Assembly: GCA_028873865.1 (NCBI GenBank)
Contig: JAPPNI010000015.1
Span: 275,294 to 312,324, forward strand
Reading direction: 5' to 3'
Source of the DNA: Chloroflexota bacterium
Lineage (GTDB): Bacteria > Chloroflexota > Dehalococcoidia > Bin125
DNA: 37,031 nucleotides
Shown here piece after piece: positions 34,618 through 37,031 of the stretch (position 1 is its first letter; each line of letters begins with the position of its first letter). Below the pieces are notes generated by a model. The model worked only from the letters and a program-made list of their open reading frames with translations. It ran no database searches and was not told the origin of the DNA. The position numbers and the translations under genes are program-made.

Positions 34618-35814
34618 CTACTCGACCAGGCCGTGCAGGCGGTTGAAGCCGAGGTGCCGCTCCGGGTCGGGCTCCCGACCGGCGAGTCCCGGGAAGTCGG
34701 GGTCGTAACGCCAGGCGCGGAAGACCCAGTTGCACAGATCGCCGCGTTGTTCGACCTGGAACGGCGAGACCCACTCCCAGACCACCTGACCGCGTCCGTC
34801 GATTTCGAATAGCCGCCCTGCCGCGCCTTCCGTGACCAGGAAGTTGGCGTTCGAGAGCTGCGACACCCCGGAGATGTGGGCCGAGAAGAACTGTTCCCTC
34901 GGCACACCCTGATAGATCACGTCAACCTGGTCGCTCTCGGGATTTACTGCCACGATCCGCGAGTAGCTCAGGTCCTGTAGCCGGTGCATGCCGTTGTCGT
35001 AGATCAGGATGCGGCCGTCGGCGAGCACGTTGGCGTGATGCTGATGTGAAATTTCGGGCCAGCCGAACTTCCAGCGCAGCGACGCCGGCTCGTCGCCGGC
35101 GGGCGGATCGACGATGCCCACGATGCTCGTGTCCCGCGAGGAGAAGAGCAGCCCGCCGTCCGGCATCTGTTCGATGCTGTTCGTGTGCGTCCACTCCCAG
35201 CGATGTTCCAGCGGGCACTTGGGCGCGTCCTCGGGACTCAACACTTTCCACAGGTGGACTCGGCTCACTTCAGCGCCTGTGGCATCCACTTCGACGATGT
35301 CGTCCCCGATCATCGTCGGCGGCATCGGTTGGTTGGGTAGATTGCCACCGCCGAGGACCGCATCGCCGATCTCCTCGGGAATCGCCACCCACTCGAGGAA
35401 GATCGTGCTGCCGTTTTCGCAACGGTGGAAGTCGTGGTGAATCGCCTCGTTTTCGTAGTCCCAGATGAGGTTGCCGTCCCAGTCGAGTTCACGCAGGCCG
35501 AGGCCGCGTCCACCGAGGAAGTTGAAGGTGTCAGGCGGCGCGCCGGGATCGAGGGTGAAGCGGGTGACCTGTTCGCCGGTCCGAGGCGGAGGCGGCGACA
35601 ACGGTGAGACCATCGCGAGCAGATTCCCATTGGGCAGGAGCTCGACGTTGAACAGGCGTCGATCCTCGAAGTGCCAGCGGTGGACGACGCGACCCTGGAT
35701 ATCCAGCAGCACGGCATCCTGCGCGCCCAGTCCGCACATCAGGGTGTAGCCCTTGGAGGAGCGCGACGGCTCGTGGTGCGTCAATCCCACCGGTCGATGG
35801 ATTGGCCAGCCCAT
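34618..35814 (-). CDS. Arylsulfotransferase (ASST)-like beta-propeller protein
   Basis: This 398-residue protein is built of short repeated strands with 'DIQGRVVHRWHF', 'LLPNGNLLAM' and 'ELDWDGNLIWDYE', typical of the six-bladed propeller of ASST enzymes. Conserved His-rich sites are 'HHDFH' (126-130), 'WTHTNSIEQMPDGG' (209-221) and 'HQHHANVLADGR' (257-268). These resemble the catalytic histidines of PAPS-independent aryl-sulfate transferases. There is no signal peptide, unlike the periplasmic enterobacterial enzymes, so it may be cytosolic. ATG 35814 has GAGGAG seven bases upstream and lies 11 bases after the SsuD-like gene, so the two form an operon. Exact donor and acceptor unknown. Confidence 0.78.
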   Translation of the reverse strand: MGWPIHRPVGLTHHEPSRSSKGYTLMCGLGAQDAVLLDIQGRVVHRWHFEDRRLFNVELLPNGNLLAMVSPLSPPPPRTGEQVTRFTLDPGAPPDTFNFLGGRGLGLRELDWDGNLIWDYENEAIHHDFHRCENGSTIFLEWVAIPEEIGDAVLGGGNLPNQPMPPTMIGDDIVEVDATGAEVSRVHLWKVLSPEDAPKCPLEHRWEWTHTNSIEQMPDGGLLFSSRDTSIVGIVDPPAGDEPASLRWKFGWPEISHQHHANVLADGRILIYDNGMHRLQDLSYSRIVAVNPESDQVDVIYQGVPREQFFSAHISGVSQLSNANFLVTEGAAGRLFEIDGRGQVVWEWVSPFQVEQRGDLCNWVFRAWRYDPDFPGLAGREPDPERHLGFNRLHGLVE

Positions 35815-35825
35815 TTTGCGGCTCC

Positions 35826-36920
35826 TCAGACTCGCTGCGTCGCTTCGACGAGGGGGATCACGTCGCGCGCGATGCGTTCGGCTTCCTCGAGATGGGGGTA
35901 GGCGGAGAGGATGAATTCGTCGAAGCCCAGACGCGAGTAGGCGCTGAGTTCGTCGGCGGCCTGCTGCGGGGTGCCGACGATGGCGGTACCGAGGTTGACG
36001 CGGACGCGGGAGATGCCGTTCCAGAGCCGATCGCCGAGGCGGTCGTCCTCCACTCTGCGGGCCTGGGCCGCGGCACCGACCATGGCGGTCGATTTGACCG
36101 CCTCCGCACGCTGCGCCAGAACCTCGGGGTGGGCTTCGGAGAGCAGCTCCGCTGCGGCATCCCAGGCCTCGGCCTCGGTGTCGCGGACGACCAGGTGGGT
36201 TCGGAGGCCGAGTCGCGGGCTGCGGCCGGCGCCGGCGAAGGCGTCGCGGGCGTGGGCGACCAGATCGGCCATGGCGTTTTGCGGCTGAATCCAGCAGAGG
36301 AGGACGTCGGCGCGGTCGGCGGCCAGCCGGAGAGCGGCGTCTGAGGCGCCGCCGAGGTACCACTCAGGGGCGGGCGGCGATGGCGTTGGCGCGACGACTG
36401 CTCCGTTGAGGCGGACGGACTGACCGTCGAAGTCGAGCGGGCCGCCAGAGCGCCAGAGCCGGGCGCAGGCGTCGATGAACTCGTCGGCCTGGGCGTAGCG
36501 ATCGGCGTGGGAGCCGCCGATACCGAGACGCTCGTTGTCACCCTGGATGCCGCCGGGGACGATGTTGATGTCGATCCGGCCGCCGGAGATCTCATGGAGG
36601 GTGGCGGCCTGCTGGGCGAAGAGACCGACCGGGGTGATGCCGGGGCGGACGGCGATCAGGAGGCGGATGCGGGAGGAGACGGCGCAGAGGGCGGAGGCGG
36701 TGGTCCAGGTCTCGGCGAGCGGGGCTGAGTGCTCGAAGGAGCCGTTGGCGAAGCGGGTGGGGATGAGGAGGGAGTGGTAGCCGAGTCGCTCAGCGTTGAG
36801 GACGACGTCGCGGAGGTAGTCGAAGGTGGGATCGCGCTGGGCGCGCCGGGAGCCAATGCGGTCGCCGTCGCCGTCGATGGGGACGAACCAGCTGAACTTC
36901 GGAGCGGGGCGCACGGTCAT
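35826..36920 (-). CDS. LLM-class flavin-dependent monooxygenase, SsuD (alkanesulfonate monooxygenase)-like
   Basis: This 364-residue FMNH2-dependent monooxygenase has 'FSWFVPIDGDGDRIG', 'NAERLGYHSLLIPT', 'LLIAVRPGITPVGLFAQQAATL' (two parts) and 'SGGRIDINIVPGG', then 'HADRYAQADEFIDA'. This is the order and wording of SsuD-type enzymes, where the strand 'v.RPG...P...A' and 'GGR...NvV.G' shape the FMN pocket. It may cleave C-S bonds of sulfonates or oxidise other organosulfur or heterocyclic substrates. ATG 36920 begins the homologous part; the longer frame runs into the A-rich tract. It is followed after 11 bases by the ASST-like gene. Confidence 0.87.
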   Translation of the reverse strand: MTVRPAPKFSWFVPIDGDGDRIGSRRAQRDPTFDYLRDVVLNAERLGYHSLLIPTRFANGSFEHSAPLAETWTTASALCAVSSRIRLLIAVRPGITPVGLFAQQAATLHEISGGRIDINIVPGGIQGDNERLGIGGSHADRYAQADEFIDACARLWRSGGPLDFDGQSVRLNGAVVAPTPSPPAPEWYLGGASDAALRLAADRADVLLCWIQPQNAMADLVAHARDAFAGAGRSPRLGLRTHLVVRDTEAEAWDAAAELLSEAHPEVLAQRAEAVKSTAMVGAAAQARRVEDDRLGDRLWNGISRVRVNLGTAIVGTPQQAADELSAYSRLGFDEFILSAYPHLEEAERIARDVIPLVEATQRV

Positions 36921-36952
36921 GTGGCGAAGTGTAGGTCGTGGCAGGGAGCCCC

Positions 36953-36994
36953 AAAAAAAAAAAATTAAAAAAAACCCCACCCACGGGCGGGGGG
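36953..36994 (-). terminator. Putative minus-strand intrinsic terminator at the right edge
   Basis: On the minus strand a GC-rich hairpin (CCCC-A-CCC at 36975-36982 pairing with GGG-C-GGGG at 36985-36991, one mismatch) is followed by eight T, two A and twelve T. That is the form of a rho-independent terminator for a gene entering from beyond the right edge. The unusually long homopolymers so near the end could instead be poor-quality sequence. Confidence 0.45.
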
Positions 36995-37031
36995 CTGTGG
37001 GACAAAAAGTGTGACTGAGGCGCGGCCTAGT

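Noticed and set aside
35815..36363. N-terminal extension of the ASST-like frame by 183 codons
   Set aside because: It lies entirely within the SsuD-like gene in another frame, is Arg/Pro-rich, and a strong ribosome-binding site precedes ATG 35814.

Overview
The window is dense, high-GC bacterial DNA with short gaps, many 4-base start/stop overlaps, and GTG and TTG starts. Several traits together suggest a Chloroflexota lineage of the Dehalococcoidia/SAR202 kind, with a high-GC actinobacterium as the alternative: five luciferase-like (LLM) flavin/F420 oxidoreductases, a SufR-SufCBD-Rieske-SufS-SufU-SufT iron-sulfur operon, glutamine-rich lipoprotein linkers, a Tat-type lipoprotein of the 'SRRALLRAS' form, and a small Cys/'RFPKYPPLP' protein. 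No rRNA, tRNA, CRISPR array, integrase or insertion sequence was seen. The assignment is inference from gene content only.

Layout. 1-1.5 kb: the end of an LLM oxidoreductase, phosphoglycerate mutase (minus) and a HIT protein (plus). 1.5-5.1 kb: a complete branched-chain amino-acid-type ABC importer core, livG-livF-livH-livM (plus); livH has no ordinary start codon and appears to begin at AUA. 5.1-11.9 kb: a converging minus-strand operon of four LivJ-type substrate-binding proteins, one a tandem two-domain fusion and one with an extra N-terminal domain, so five binding domains sit beside one permease. 12.0-15.9 kb: a tandem pair of LLM paralogues and two divergent crotonase-fold enzymes, each lacking a different catalytic Glu. 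16-18.4 kb: a cation/Ca2+ exchanger, an AI-2E family permease and a 67-aa Cys-rich protein. 18.5-20.2 kb: an MBL-fold hydrolase and an orphan HmuV-like ATPase. 20.2-27.1 kb: the SUF operon with its SufR-type regulator. 27.1-30.2 kb (minus): an MFS transporter, an acetoacetate-decarboxylase-fold protein that contains no lysine at all, and a DegV protein. 30.4-33.9 kb (plus): an LLM oxidoreductase, an intergenic region with 10-nt-phased CCGAA/CTGAA repeats, and a family-5 substrate-binding lipoprotein interrupted by an in-frame TAA in its poly-Gln linker, closed by a perfect 15-bp terminator hairpin. 34.0-36.9 kb: a GNAT acetyltransferase, then a minus-strand pair of an SsuD-like monooxygenase and an arylsulfotransferase-like protein. 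The right edge holds a homopolymeric A tract and GC hairpin resembling a minus-strand terminator.

Functionally the window suggests an oligotroph-like heterotroph that imports small organic compounds through a shared LIV permease with several receptors and degrades them with flavin/F420 monooxygenases and CoA-dependent enzymes. The SUF operon supplies Fe-S clusters. The points most worth checking are the SBP array and fusion, the AUA start, the interrupted SBP with its phased upstream repeats, and the lysine-free decarboxylase-fold protein.
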